Of a stretch of DNA of 64,000 bases, positions 8,560 through 16,784 are shown one piece after another. Position 1 is the first letter of the stretch, and every line of letters starts with the position of its first letter. The stretch comes from Planctomycetaceae bacterium. Its GTDB lineage: Bacteria > Planctomycetota > Phycisphaerae > SM23-33. The position numbers and the translations under genes were made by a program. A model generated the notes under the pieces. That model saw nothing but the letters and a program-made list of their open reading frames with translations. It had not been told where the DNA came from and searched no databases. The stretch is taken from contig JAJFVE010000141.1 of assembly GCA_021371965.1 (NCBI GenBank), positions 36,591-100,590 on the forward strand, written 5' to 3'.

Positions 8560-9408
8560 GTGGCAACTATTCATTTGAAAATTCTGTCGGGTACGTCTGA
8601 CGTGTTGCGCGCGTCATGCGTTTCGGTGCTGGCGATATTCGCGGCCGCTGCGGCGATGGCCCTGGCGGGCTCGCCGCATGCCAAGGCGCTGGCGTGGTCG
8701 GCCATGGGTCTGATCTCGGGCGCGCTGGTGCTACAGGTGTATTGGGCGGTCCGGCAGTCGTGCCGGGCGAGCCAGCGTCAGCAGCAGGCGGCCTGCGACG
8801 CCGAGGAACATTACGCCCAGGTGCTTTACCGGATCATGAACTTCGTGGAGGCCCGCGACCAGTACTGGGGCGGACATAGCGAGCGCGTGGCCAAACTCGC
8901 CGAGCACTTGGCCCGCCGCATGGGCCTGGACGAGTCGATGTGCCACAAGCTTCACATGGCAGGGCGGCTGCACGACATCGGCATGATTGCCATGCCCGAG
9001 GAGTTGATCAAACGCAACGACCTGCTGGGCGTGGACGAGTACCGCCGCCTGATGCCCCACAGCCAGGTGTCATACGACGTGCTCAAACCGATGTCGATGT
9101 TGGCCGACGTGCTCCCGGCCATCAAGGGCCATCACGAGCGGATGAACGGCACGGGGTATCCCGACGGTCTGGCGGGGGAGGCCATCGCCATGCCGGCCCG
9201 CGTCCTGGCGGTGGCCGATGCGTACGACGCGATGACGCACGACCGCCCGCACCGCCTGGCGATGACGGCCGGCGGTGCGATCGCGGAACTGCGGCGATGC
9301 TCGCCGGCGGGGTATGACCGAACGGTGGTCGATGCGCTGGCGGATATCATCAACGTGACGATGCTGGAAGACCGCTGCCCGCAAGCGGCGCCGGCGGCTC
9401 AAGAATGA
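8560..9408 (+). CDS. HD-GYP domain cyclic-di-GMP phosphodiesterase, membrane-anchored
   Basis: The 282-residue protein (GTG start, GGAGGG at 8551-8556) has two N-terminal membrane helices (about residues 18-37 and 44-62) and a short linker. The complete HD-GYP domain follows: H106 in GGHSER, HD at 138-139 (GRLHDIGM), the HHERMNGTGYPDGL segment at 191-204 and VADAYDAMT at 218-226. All metal-binding residues expected of an active HD-GYP are visible. It should hydrolyse c-di-GMP to pGpG or GMP. An upstream ATG at 8485 would add residues lacking typical character, so the GTG is preferred. A hairpin at 9445-9469 lies between it and the convergent csrA. Confidence 0.85.
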   Translation: MATIHLKILSGTSDVLRASCVSVLAIFAAAAAMALAGSPHAKALAWSAMGLISGALVLQVYWAVRQSCRASQRQQQAACDAEEHYAQVLYRIMNFVEARDQYWGGHSERVAKLAEHLARRMGLDESMCHKLHMAGRLHDIGMIAMPEELIKRNDLLGVDEYRRLMPHSQVSYDVLKPMSMLADVLPAIKGHHERMNGTGYPDGLAGEAIAMPARVLAVADAYDAMTHDRPHRLAMTAGGAIAELRRCSPAGYDRTVVDALADIINVTMLEDRCPQAAPAAQE

Positions 9409-9444
9409 TTCCATCGCGGGTCGGAGTACTTGTCTGGGCGGCAG

Positions 9445-9469
9445 GGCCGGCGTCTTACCAACGCCGGCC
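9445..9469. terminator. Hairpin between convergent HD-GYP gene and csrA
   Basis: A perfect 9-bp stem (GGCCGGCGT / ACGCCGGCC) with a 7-base loop sits 37 bases after the HD-GYP stop and just past the csrA stop on the other strand. There is no strong T-tract on either side, so intrinsic termination is plausible but not certain. Confidence 0.5.
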
Positions 9470-9476
9470 TTGCTGT

Positions 9477-9737
9477 TTATTCGTCGGGGGTCTTGCCGTC
9501 GGGAGGGGTTTGCTGCGGCTCGTCGGGACGGCCTTGCTTGCGTCCGGCGAGCGACTCGACGTGGCCGGGGCCTTGCTGGCCCTTCATGGCCTCGTAAATT
9601 TCTTCGCGGTGGACGGGGATATGCGCCGGGGCCTCGATGCCCAGGCGCACCTTGTCGCCGCGGATGTCGACGACGGTGATCTTGATATCGTCGCCGATTT
9701 TAATAGATTGATCGCGTTGTCGAGACAGCACCAGCAT
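9477..9737 (-). CDS. csrA: Carbon storage regulator CsrA
   Basis: The 86-residue protein has the full CsrA core: MLVLSRQRDQSIKIGDDI at the N-terminus, then VDIRGDKVRLGIEAP and VHREEIYEAM, including the RNA-contacting N-terminal Leu/Arg and the C-terminal VHREE arginine. The C-terminal 30 residues are a polar Gly/Pro/Gln extension beyond the usual length of about 60. CsrA binds GGA motifs in mRNA leaders and controls carbon metabolism, motility and biofilm. The upstream sequence (complement of 9745-9750) has AAGGAG at about 7 bases. The neighbouring c-di-GMP phosphodiesterase fits a lifestyle-switch context, although the genes are convergent. Confidence 0.93.
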   Translation of the reverse strand: MLVLSRQRDQSIKIGDDIKITVVDIRGDKVRLGIEAPAHIPVHREEIYEAMKGQQGPGHVESLAGRKQGRPDEPQQTPPDGKTPDE

Positions 9738-9896
9738 CCGAGGCTCCTTCCACGGATCGCCCGCGCGGCAGCATATCGGCCCACAACCGTGGGGTCCGCT
9801 CAGCGTTCCTGAAACCCGGCCACGGACTTTTATCGGCCAGACGGACCGCCGACGTGAGAACCTTTCCGAGAATCTGAAAAATACGGGGGGACAATG

Positions 9897-10046
9897 AGCC
9901 GCTGAGGTCGCTGAGGACGCTGAGGAAGAGTGGCGAAGAAAAGATACTATAGCCCGAATGGATGTTGTCGCTGAAAGGCAGTGATGCCGCCGCGCGTCAG
10001 TCCCCGTCTACTCCCCGCCTCAGCGTCCTCAGCGACCTCAGCGGCT
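9897..10046. repeat. 29-bp perfect inverted repeat flanking 92 bases
   Basis: Bases 9897-9925 and 10018-10046 are perfect reverse complements (29 bp). Each arm is made of three 9-bp units of the type GCTGAGGNC. The 92-base spacer has no ORF. It occupies the gap between csrA (9737) and mtnA (10102), where no gene is seen. It could be a non-autonomous mobile element or a dispersed repeat in two opposite copies. Confidence 0.75.
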
Positions 10047-10101
10047 AACAGGTATCCATATTTTGGTTTTCCGTCACGGCGTCTTGAGTTACGTTGTGGG
10101 C

Positions 10102-11175
10102 ATGAATGCCATTGAAAATCTCAAACCGCCGGTCAAAGTCGTTGAGTGGGTCGGCGACGCCATCCGTGGGCACTTGCGGATGCTCGACCAGACCCTCCTG
10201 CCCAACCAGACTCTCTTCATCGACTGCAAGGACGCCCAGGCCGTCTGGGACGCCATCAAGCGCCTCGCCGTCCGCGGCGCTCCGGCCATCGGCGTGGCTG
10301 CGGGGTATGGCATGGTCGTGGCGTCGCAGTGGGTGCCGGATGGGCGCGACTTCCTCACCGGCATTGAGGCGGCGGGGGAGTACCTCAAGAGTTCGCGGCC
10401 GACGGCTGTCAATCTCGAGTGGGCGGTGCATCGCGTGCTGGCCCGCTGCCGGCGGGTTGTCAGCTCCGACTTCAATGAGTACCGCAAGGCGATGCTGGAG
10501 GAGGCCCAGGCCATTCATGCAGAGGACGAGGCCATGTGCCTGGCCATCGCCCGCCATGCCGCCCCGCTGGTACAGCGCTGCAGCGGCGTGATGACGCACT
10601 GCAACGCCGGCGCGCTGGCGACGGCCGGGATCGGCACGGCCACAGCCGGGATGTACGCCGCCCATGCGGCGGGGCACGCCTTCACGGTCTACTGCGACGA
10701 GACGCGCCCGCTGCTGCAAGGCAGCCGCCTGACGGCGTGGGAACTGCTGGCTGCGGGCATCGACGCGGTGGTCATTACGGACAACATGGCCGCCCAGGTG
10801 ATGCGTGAAGGGCGGGTGCAAATGGCAGTGGTCGGGGCCGACCGGATTGCCGCCAACGGCGATGCGGCCAACAAGATCGGCACGTATGGCCTGGCCATCG
10901 TCGCCAGGCGGCACAACGTGCCCTTCTACGTGGCCGCCCCCTACAGCACGTTCGATCTGAATCTGCCCTCAGGCGACGGCATCCCCATCGAGCAGCGCGG
11001 CAGCGAGGAGATCACCGAAGGCTTCGGCCGCCGCACCGCCCCGCAAAAAGTGCGCACCTATTCGCCCGCCTTCGACGTAACGCCCGCCGACCTGATCACC
11101 GGGATCATCACCGACCGAGGAATCATCACCCCTGTGACGGCCGAAAATGTGCGAAAAGTGGTGACTCGTGAGTAG
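10102..11175 (+). CDS. mtnA: S-methyl-5-thioribose-1-phosphate isomerase
   Basis: The 357-residue protein has the eIF2B-alpha/MtnA signatures: VRGAPAIGVAAGYG near residues 57-70, the catalytic Cys in MTHCNAGALAT (C167) and the catalytic Asp in VGADRIAANGDAANKIGTY (D247). It converts methylthioribose-1-phosphate to methylthioribulose-1-phosphate in methionine salvage. ATG 10102 is chosen because the family begins shortly before the first strand; an ATG-like extension to 10063 runs into a repeat. No other salvage gene is next to it. Confidence 0.9.
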   Translation: MNAIENLKPPVKVVEWVGDAIRGHLRMLDQTLLPNQTLFIDCKDAQAVWDAIKRLAVRGAPAIGVAAGYGMVVASQWVPDGRDFLTGIEAAGEYLKSSRPTAVNLEWAVHRVLARCRRVVSSDFNEYRKAMLEEAQAIHAEDEAMCLAIARHAAPLVQRCSGVMTHCNAGALATAGIGTATAGMYAAHAAGHAFTVYCDETRPLLQGSRLTAWELLAAGIDAVVITDNMAAQVMREGRVQMAVVGADRIAANGDAANKIGTYGLAIVARRHNVPFYVAAPYSTFDLNLPSGDGIPIEQRGSEEITEGFGRRTAPQKVRTYSPAFDVTPADLITGIITDRGIITPVTAENVRKVVTRE

Positions 11176-11375
11176 CGCGTTTCAGGCTTTGGAGTAAGAT
11201 CCCACCACAAGGTTCGGCACATCGCGGAAGTGGATAGACGGCTGTCAAAGGAAGATCGCCCGGCAGATCGCCGCCACCTCTTCTGCGTGCTGACCCGCCA
11301 GAACATGGGGCTTTAGATGCGGTTGGGCCTTGGACCATGCCGCTGAGAATATGCCCCCGTCACGGAGGAAAAGTC

Positions 11376-11450
11376 GCGGGGGAGGCTGCCAAGTATCTAT
11401 CAAAGCCGGTCTTGCCGGCTTTGATGAATACTTGCCCCGGGCCTCCCCGC
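11376..11450 (+). other. Long imperfect hairpin upstream of the MoaD-like gene
   Basis: A 75-base stem-loop: GCGGGGGAGGC (11376-11386) pairs with GCCTCCCCGC (11441-11450), and inward CAAGTAT...ATCAAAGCCGG pairs with CCGGCTTTGAT...ATACTTG around a 5-base loop. The rest of the 11176-11470 gap shows no gene. It could be an RNA structure, a terminator for mtnA or a repeat copy. Confidence 0.5.
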
Positions 11451-11457
11451 CTTCTGC

Positions 11458-11463
11458 TACAAT
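11458..11463 (+). promoter_or_regulatory. Candidate -10 box (TACAAT) of a possible leaderless gene
   Basis: TACAAT ends 7 bases before ATG 11471, and TTGCCC lies about 19 bases upstream of it. Transcription would begin at or next to the ATG, which also lacks a Shine-Dalgarno sequence. This suggests a leaderless mRNA, but is motif-level inference only. Confidence 0.3.
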
Positions 11464-11470
11464 CGCCTGG

Positions 11471-11743
11471 ATGAAAGTCGAAGTCAGTTACATCGCCCAG
11501 GTTCGCTCGGCCGCCGGCGTCGGGGCGGAGTCTATCGAGATGCCCGCCGCCGCCACCGCGGCGGACCTGGCCTCCAAGGTCGCCGGCGCCCACGGACAAC
11601 CTTTGCAGAACCTGTTGCTCGACGACGCGGGACTGCCGCGAAAGACCATTCTCATCTTCATCAACAATAAGCAGTCCGACGGCGCCTCGCCCCTGAAAGA
11701 CAACGACCGCGTCGCGTTCCTCTCGCCGCTGTCGGGCGGGTAA
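11471..11743 (+). CDS. MoaD/ThiS-family ubiquitin-like sulfur carrier
   Basis: The 90-residue protein fits the beta-grasp MoaD layout: a first strand VEVSYIAQVR, then an acidic-hydrophobic middle, IFINNKQSDGASPLKDNDRVAFLSPLSGG and a C-terminal Gly-Gly. The Gly-Gly tail is the site that is adenylated and thiocarboxylated in sulfur carriers. It probably supplies sulfur for molybdopterin or a related cofactor, but no moaE, moeB or thiF partner lies next to it. An upstream open frame from 11330 runs through a hairpin and is not considered coding. Confidence 0.75.
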   Translation: MKVEVSYIAQVRSAAGVGAESIEMPAAATAADLASKVAGAHGQPLQNLLLDDAGLPRKTILIFINNKQSDGASPLKDNDRVAFLSPLSGG

Positions 11744-11797
11744 GGGTCAGAGAAGAAACTCTGCTACAGAGATCTTGGCGTGACCTCGCGGTGAATC

Positions 11798-12352
11798 CTA
11801 TCCCAGTGGCGCGCGGGCGATGGCGGTGTATTTGGAGCCGTCGGAGGAAAGCTCGCTGGTGTAGACGCTCACGCAGTCGGCGTGGCAGGCGCCGAAGATC
11901 GCATCGGCAAAGGGCAACACGTGGGCGACAAGCTCGCGCGGGTGGCGCACGAACTTCAGCCGCGCCAGCGTCAGGTGCGGGCGGAAGGCGCGCGTCTCGG
12001 CGCGGAACCCCACGCCTGCCAGCGCGGCCGTCAGGTCGCGCTGGAGGGCGGCCATCGCCGCGGCGCCCTCACCCACGCCGATCCAGAACATGTGCGGCTT
12101 GTGGCGCGGCTCAAGGGAAATCCCGCGCACGGTGAAGTCAAAGGGCTCATGGTCAGCCGCCACGTCCGTCACCAGGTCGCAGACCTCGTGCAGGGCCTCG
12201 TCGCCGATCTCGCCCAGGAAGTTCAGCGTGACGTGCAGGTTTTCGCTCTCGACCCAGCGCAGCGCCGCCGGCGGCGGATCAAGCTGCCGCCGCGCCAGTT
12301 CGATGGCCCGCCGCGCGGCCTCGTCGATGTCCAGAGCCAGGAATGTTCGCAT
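11798..12352 (-). CDS. thpR: RNA 2',3'-cyclic phosphodiesterase (2'-5' RNA ligase family)
   Basis: The 184-residue protein has the two HxTx catalytic motifs of the 2H phosphoesterase superfamily: HVTL at 40-43 (ENLHVTLNFLGEI) and HLTL at 126-129 (RPHLTLAR). It begins with MRTFLALDID, typical of ThpR (LigT). The enzyme opens 2',3'-cyclic phosphate ends of RNA. It is the last in a run of minus-strand genes and has the usual family length. Confidence 0.88.
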   Translation of the reverse strand: MRTFLALDIDEAARRAIELARRQLDPPPAALRWVESENLHVTLNFLGEIGDEALHEVCDLVTDVAADHEPFDFTVRGISLEPRHKPHMFWIGVGEGAAAMAALQRDLTAALAGVGFRAETRAFRPHLTLARLKFVRHPRELVAHVLPFADAIFGACHADCVSVYTSELSSDGSKYTAIARAPLG

Positions 12353-12425
12353 GGCATTAAAACCAGTTATGAGTTGTGGGTGGTGAGTGGTGAGAGGACG
12401 GCAAAGTCGCTGTTGTTCTCACAAC

Positions 12426-12776
12426 TCACAACTTTTTGTTTTCGATAATTTTCACATCGATGATCCGGTCCTGTCGCGACGCGGCCTTGCTCAGTCGGCG
12501 GCGGAACAGCCACACCCGCGCCGCCAGGTAACCCAGCACCGGCACGGCCACGATCAACACCAGCACCGCCACCCACGCAAGCAGGAAAACCCCCAGCGCC
12601 GCGGCGGCTACCAGCGCCACCGCCGCCAGCAATCCGGTCCCCGTGCGCACGGTCAACCCGCAGCGATCGCACACGAGCCTGCCAAACCACGGCAGCGACA
12701 GCGGCCCGATGCGCAACGGAACCCGCGCCAGCGCCTCGCCACAGCGGGGACAGTGGTAGGCGTGTGTTTCCATCAT
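12426..12776 (-). CDS. Zinc-ribbon membrane protein
   Basis: The 116-residue protein has a four-Cys zinc ribbon (CPRCG near residue 9, CDRCG near residue 36) followed by two adjacent membrane helices (LLAAVALVAAAALGVFLLAW and VLVLIVAVPVLGYLAARVWLF) and a basic tail. The start overlaps the stop of the upstream zinc-ribbon gene (ATGA, 12773-12776), so the two are probably co-translated. No enzymatic domain is visible. A sensor or membrane-adaptor role is a guess. Confidence 0.55.
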   Translation of the reverse strand: MMETHAYHCPRCGEALARVPLRIGPLSLPWFGRLVCDRCGLTVRTGTGLLAAVALVAAAALGVFLLAWVAVLVLIVAVPVLGYLAARVWLFRRRLSKAASRQDRIIDVKIIENKKL

Positions 12777-13114
12777 GAATTAGTCGTCCGACGTTTCTTA
12801 AACGTCATCCGTGCATGTAATTGCTCTGCAAATCTGAACAAGGCGAAGGCAAGCAACGTCAGGACCAAAACTGCTTGAATCCACTCGACCTCGCACAAGA
12901 GAACCGACGTGAGAATCAACAAGACAAAATCCAGAGCAAGAAAAAGCCAACCGGATGCTCGAGCCTTTGCATCACAATCGGGGCATCGCAGCCGAGAAAA
13001 CGAAAGAAACTTCTGAGCCTTCCCCTGACACTGATGCGAGCTCAGCGATCTTCCGCAATGCGGACAAAAGTACGTGTAAAGACTGAACAGTGTCCTGCTC
13101 ATAAACCACCTCAT
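12773..13114 (-). CDS. Zinc-ribbon membrane protein, lower-GC paralog-like
   Basis: The 113-residue protein has CPHCG near residue 17 and CPDCD near residue 44, separated by a basic loop, then two membrane helices (LFLALDFVLLILTSVLL and IQAVLVLTLLAFALF). It has the same domain plan as the gene directly downstream. Its base composition looks clearly less GC-rich than its neighbours, which suggests a different history. An alternative start is the internal Met at residue 5. Function unknown. Confidence 0.5.
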   Translation of the reverse strand: MRWFMSRTLFSLYTYFCPHCGRSLSSHQCQGKAQKFLSFSRLRCPDCDAKARASGWLFLALDFVLLILTSVLLCEVEWIQAVLVLTLLAFALFRFAEQLHARMTFKKRRTTNS

Positions 13115-13155
13115 ATAAATGATAACCCCGCCCGCCTTCCCCGTCCCACACTTTC

Positions 13156-13184
13156 CTCTGCGTTCTCCGCGATCTCCGCGGTGA
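13156..13184 (-). repeat. Dispersed 9-bp-unit repeat, copy 2
   Basis: The reverse complement of these 29 bases matches bases 3677-3705 at 27 of 29 positions, as three units of the type CGCRGAGAN. It lies in the 80-base gap upstream of the zinc-ribbon gene and just downstream of the PfkB-family kinase. Confidence 0.7.
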
Positions 13185-13194
13185 ATCGATCCCG

Positions 13195-14100
13195 TTAAAA
13201 CGCGCAGACCTGCTGGAAGTGCGCCAGGCGCTGGTCGATGTCTTTGCGGGCGATCTCGGCCAGGCGGTTGACGGAGAAGTCTTCCAGCTCGAGGCTGGCT
13301 GTCACCGTCCCGTACGCCAGGGCGCGGCAGAGCGCGGCCTCGTCGGCGTTGTCCTGCGAGGCGAGGTAGCCCATCATCGCCCCGGCGAAGCTGTCGCCGG
13401 CGCCGGTGGGGTCTACCACGTTAAGCACGGGGTAGCTGGGCATGGCGAAGACCTTGCGGCCGACGAACAGCAGGCTGCCGTGCTGGCCCTTCTTGACGAC
13501 GACGAACTGCCGCACCATCTCGGAGATCGTCAGCCCGGCGCCGATGACGTTGCTCTCGCCCGTCAGCAGCAGGGCCTCGCTGTCGTTGACGACCAGTCCG
13601 TCGATGAGGCCCAGCAGCTCCATCAGGGCCGCTCGCTCGCCGCTGATCCACAGGTCCATCGTGTCGGCGACGACCAGCGCGGGGCTGTCGAGCTGGCCGA
13701 GCAGTTCCACCTGCAGCGCCGGGTGCGTGTTGGCCAGGAAGACGTAGCGGCTGTCGCGGAACTGCGGCGGGATGCTCGGTCCGCGCTCCGCCAGCACGTT
13801 GAGGTCCACCGAGACGGTGTCGCGCTCGTTGACGTCGTCGTGATACTTGCCGTGCCAGCGGAAGGTCTTGCTGCCTGGTCGCACCTCGAGGCCGGCCAGG
13901 TCGATCTGCTTGTTCTTCTCGAGCGGCGCCAGGAACCCCTTGGGGCAGTCCTCGCCCACGACGCCCACCAGCCGCACGGGCGAGAAGAAGCTCGCGGCCA
14001 TGGCGAAGTAGATGCTCGATCCGCCCAGAATGTCGGCGGCCTTGCCAGAAGGGCTTTCAACCGTATCGATGCCGATGCTGCCGGTGACCAGTAGAGACAT
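13195..14100 (-). CDS. PfkB-family carbohydrate kinase
   Basis: The 301-residue protein begins with a short Gly strand (VTGSIGID), has the GGSSIYFAMAA segment near residue 26 and ends with the PfkB signature DPTGAGDSF at 230-238, whose Asp (D236) is the catalytic base. An internal NDSEALLLTG motif at 172-181 is typical of ribokinase/adenosine-kinase relatives. It should phosphorylate a sugar or nucleoside in the cytoplasm; the substrate cannot be told. The neighbours thpR and gltX do not indicate a pathway. Confidence 0.8.
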   Translation of the reverse strand: MSLLVTGSIGIDTVESPSGKAADILGGSSIYFAMAASFFSPVRLVGVVGEDCPKGFLAPLEKNKQIDLAGLEVRPGSKTFRWHGKYHDDVNERDTVSVDLNVLAERGPSIPPQFRDSRYVFLANTHPALQVELLGQLDSPALVVADTMDLWISGERAALMELLGLIDGLVVNDSEALLLTGESNVIGAGLTISEMVRQFVVVKKGQHGSLLFVGRKVFAMPSYPVLNVVDPTGAGDSFAGAMMGYLASQDNADEAALCRALAYGTVTASLELEDFSVNRLAEIARKDIDQRLAHFQQVCAF

Positions 14101-14105
14101 TTCTC

Positions 14106-14138
14106 GATTTCCAATTGCCGATTGCCGATTTCCAATTT
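14106..14138. repeat. Short-period repeat between PfkB kinase and gltX
   Basis: GATTTCCAATTGCCGATTG followed by CCGATTTCCAATTT gives overlapping direct copies of GCCGATT and TTCCAATT. The short gap 14101-14195 shows nothing else. Confidence 0.4.
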
Positions 14139-14195
14139 AACAACAGCGGGGATTCTAGCGGGAAAACACCCTCCATGCCATGAAGTAGCTGCCGG

Positions 14196-15650
14196 CTATT
14201 TCTTCGCCAGGCAGCGGTCGATTCTGGCCAGGGTCTTCTCGCGGCCCAGGAACAGCAGTGTGTCGACGATCTGGGGGCTGATGGTGCTGCCGGTGACGGC
14301 TACGCGGATGGGCTGGGCGACTTTGCCCATGCCCTGGCCGCTGCGCTGGCAGAAGTCTTCGAGCCACGCGTGGACGCCCTCAGCCGTCCATTCGATGCCG
14401 GCCAGCTCGCCGCGGACCTGCTCGAGGATCTTATAGCCGGCGTTATCGCCCTTCAGCAGGACCTTGGCGACGGCGGCAGCGTCGTACTCGAAGGCGTCGT
14501 CGCCGCCGAAGAGCACGCCGGACTTGGTGATGATGTCGCCGAAGGTGCGCATGCCCTTGTTGGCCTCGAGCACGCGGCGCAGCAGGTCATCGTCTCCCGC
14601 GGGGATCGGCGCCTCGGGATTGAGCGCCAAAAAGTCCTTGAAGCCCGCCAGCAGGCGATCTGGCGCAGCCGCGGCCATATCCGTCGTCGAGAACGCGATG
14701 AGTTTTTCGCGGTCGAACTTGGCGTTGGTTTTGCCCATGCGCGACACGTCGAAGAGGTGGATCAGTTCGGCCAGCGTGAAGCGTTCGATGTTTTCGCCGG
14801 GGTTCCAGCCCAGCAGGGCGATGAAGTTCACCAGCGTTTCCGGCAGGTATCCGGCCTTGCGGAAAGAATGCACCTCGACATCGCCGTCGCGTTTGGAGAG
14901 CTTGCGCCCGGCCATGTCCATGATCAGCGGCAGGTGGCAGTAGCGGGGCTCCGCAAAGCCCATCGCCGCCCGCAGCAGCACGTGCCGCCACGTCTGGCCG
15001 AGGAACTCCTGCCCGCGCAGGATGTGCGTCACCCCCATCAGCGCGTCGTCGATCACGTTAGCCAGGTGGTACGTCGGGTAGCCGTCGTCTTTCAGAATCA
15101 CGAAGTCGTCCTGCTGGTCGGCCGGCATGGTCACATCGCCGAAGGCCTCATCGCGAATCGTCACGTCGAGGCCGGGGCAAACCAGGCGGATTACCACCGG
15201 CTTGCCCGCCGCGCGGGCCTCAGCCGCCTGCGCCGCGGTGGGCAGCTCCGCCGGTCTCGGGTAGGAAAAGTTGACCTTGGCGGCCTCGGCGGCCTTGCGC
15301 ATGGTCTCAAGCTCGTCGGCGGTGTCGAAGGCGTAGTACGCCTTGCCGGCGTCGACGAGCTTCTGGGCGTATTCGCGATAGATCTCCAGGCGCTGCGACT
15401 GGCGGTACGGCGCGGCCGGTCCGCCGACGTCGATGCCCTCGTCCCACTTGATTCCCAGCCATCGCAGGTCGTCGACGATCTTGGCGACGGCCGATTCCTC
15501 ATGCCGCGCGCGGTCGGTGTCTTCGATGCGCAACAGGAACGTGCCGCCGAGCTTTCGGGCCAGCACGTAATTGAACAAAGCGGTGCGAGCCCCGCCCACG
15601 TGGAGGTACCCGGTGGGCGAAGGCGCAAAGCGTGTCTTGATCGTGTCCAT
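14196..15650 (-). CDS. gltX: Glutamyl-tRNA synthetase
   Basis: The 484-residue class I aminoacyl-tRNA synthetase has RFAPSPTGYLHVGGARTALF at 7-26 (the HIGH motif is HVGG), LRIEDTDRAR at 40-49 and the KMSKS-equivalent KLSKR at 250-254. The C-terminal helical anticodon-binding region is complete, and the length matches bacterial GluRS. It charges tRNA-Glu. AGGGA about 10 bases upstream supports the start. The related membrane-protein gene at 15672 lies only 21 bases upstream on the same strand. Confidence 0.93.
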   Translation of the reverse strand: MDTIKTRFAPSPTGYLHVGGARTALFNYVLARKLGGTFLLRIEDTDRARHEESAVAKIVDDLRWLGIKWDEGIDVGGPAAPYRQSQRLEIYREYAQKLVDAGKAYYAFDTADELETMRKAAEAAKVNFSYPRPAELPTAAQAAEARAAGKPVVIRLVCPGLDVTIRDEAFGDVTMPADQQDDFVILKDDGYPTYHLANVIDDALMGVTHILRGQEFLGQTWRHVLLRAAMGFAEPRYCHLPLIMDMAGRKLSKRDGDVEVHSFRKAGYLPETLVNFIALLGWNPGENIERFTLAELIHLFDVSRMGKTNAKFDREKLIAFSTTDMAAAAPDRLLAGFKDFLALNPEAPIPAGDDDLLRRVLEANKGMRTFGDIITKSGVLFGGDDAFEYDAAAVAKVLLKGDNAGYKILEQVRGELAGIEWTAEGVHAWLEDFCQRSGQGMGKVAQPIRVAVTGSTISPQIVDTLLFLGREKTLARIDRCLAKK

Positions 15651-15671
15651 AGGCAGTCAATCCCTGTCGAG

Positions 15672-16523
15672 TCAATTCGCCGCCGGCGCGGCTGGAAACG
15701 TCGGAAGCGGGGGAGGCGCGTCGGGCGCGGGCTGGAGCATCGGCAGAGCCTCGGCCGCCGCGACAGAGGCCTGCCACCGGCGGAAACGCTCAAAGTGATC
15801 GGCTATCATCGTGCCTGTCAGCGTCCGCTCGTGCAACCGCAGCACAGCGGGCACTCTGCTCTTGTCGCTGATGCTCGCTTCCAGGGCCACCTGCTGCGGC
15901 AGAGCGATGATGATCTCTGCCAGGCTTCCAACACGCACCGCCACGGCGCCATCAGGATACAGGTTCACCCGCCAGACCTGGGGGCCCTTGACCATGACTT
16001 CCAGGACTTTGGGGTCTGCCAGGCACGTCTTCTTGCTCAGAAACGCCAGGTTATCCTTCAGCCACGCGAGCAACTCCTGCGGCAAGGACGTGCTGTCGGC
16101 GCCGGCCAGGCGGCGATAACTGGCGGCCATCTGGACCCCCCAGTAGATCTGCATGATGCCGAAGACGAACCAGAAGCCCTTCCAACCGGTGAACTCTTCT
16201 CCCGCGGCCGCCTCGGCAATCGTCAGGGCGCAGTTGCTCAGGCCGATGGCCATCAGCAGAACGCCGCCGATAACGGTGCCGACGCGTCGCTGCTGCACAC
16301 AGAACCAGATGCCGCAGGCCACCATGACGGCGCCCAACGCGCCCACGGCCGTCAAGACTGTCCTCAGGAACGCCGGGGTTTTCTCGTCGGCCAGGGAAGA
16401 AAGCGCCGGTAAGGTCAGCACGCCGAATATAATCAAGCCCACCCGCAACGACTTGAGGATGCGGTATGTCGCCACTTTCCTGGCGCCGACACGCAGCTGT
16501 TCCAGATTGTTTTGTATGTACAT
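15672..16523 (-). CDS. Multi-pass membrane protein, unknown function
   Basis: The 283-residue protein (start chosen at 16523, with AGGGA 7 bases upstream) has an N-terminal amphipathic segment and four hydrophobic helices between about residues 30 and 135 (VGLIIFGVLTLPAL, VLTAVGALGAVMVACGIWF, VGTVIGGVLLMAIGL, FWFVFGIMQIYWGVQMAA). A soluble C-terminal domain of about 130 residues follows, with a strand-rich segment (VWRVNLYPDGAVAVRVG), and a Pro-rich tail. No family was recognised. It precedes gltX on the same strand by 21 bases. Confidence 0.5.
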   Translation of the reverse strand: MYIQNNLEQLRVGARKVATYRILKSLRVGLIIFGVLTLPALSSLADEKTPAFLRTVLTAVGALGAVMVACGIWFCVQQRRVGTVIGGVLLMAIGLSNCALTIAEAAAGEEFTGWKGFWFVFGIMQIYWGVQMAASYRRLAGADSTSLPQELLAWLKDNLAFLSKKTCLADPKVLEVMVKGPQVWRVNLYPDGAVAVRVGSLAEIIIALPQQVALEASISDKSRVPAVLRLHERTLTGTMIADHFERFRRWQASVAAAEALPMLQPAPDAPPPLPTFPAAPAAN

Positions 16524-16784
16524 GGTTAAGTCCCTGACAAGTTGACTTCCACCGGCGGCCATAGTATCGCATCTTGAGGAGGAAGAGAACTATATGCCGG
16601 TCATCTTTCCCCTGATCCCGGGAGATTCCGCTCTGGCCGTCGGCGGCGGGAGTTTTCCTGCCGTTTTTCCGTTTTCCACCGAATTTTTTCTGGTGAATAA
16701 GTTTGCCTCTGGCCGATACCGCTCATAGAATCCCCCAGAAAGCCGGATGCTCACATGGGGTAAAATGCGAGGCCGGAACGCCAC

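Noticed and set aside
14370..16412. 680-codon plus-strand open frame
   Set aside because: It is antisense to gltX and the membrane-protein gene, both with clear motifs. Long antisense frames are expected in GC-rich coding DNA.
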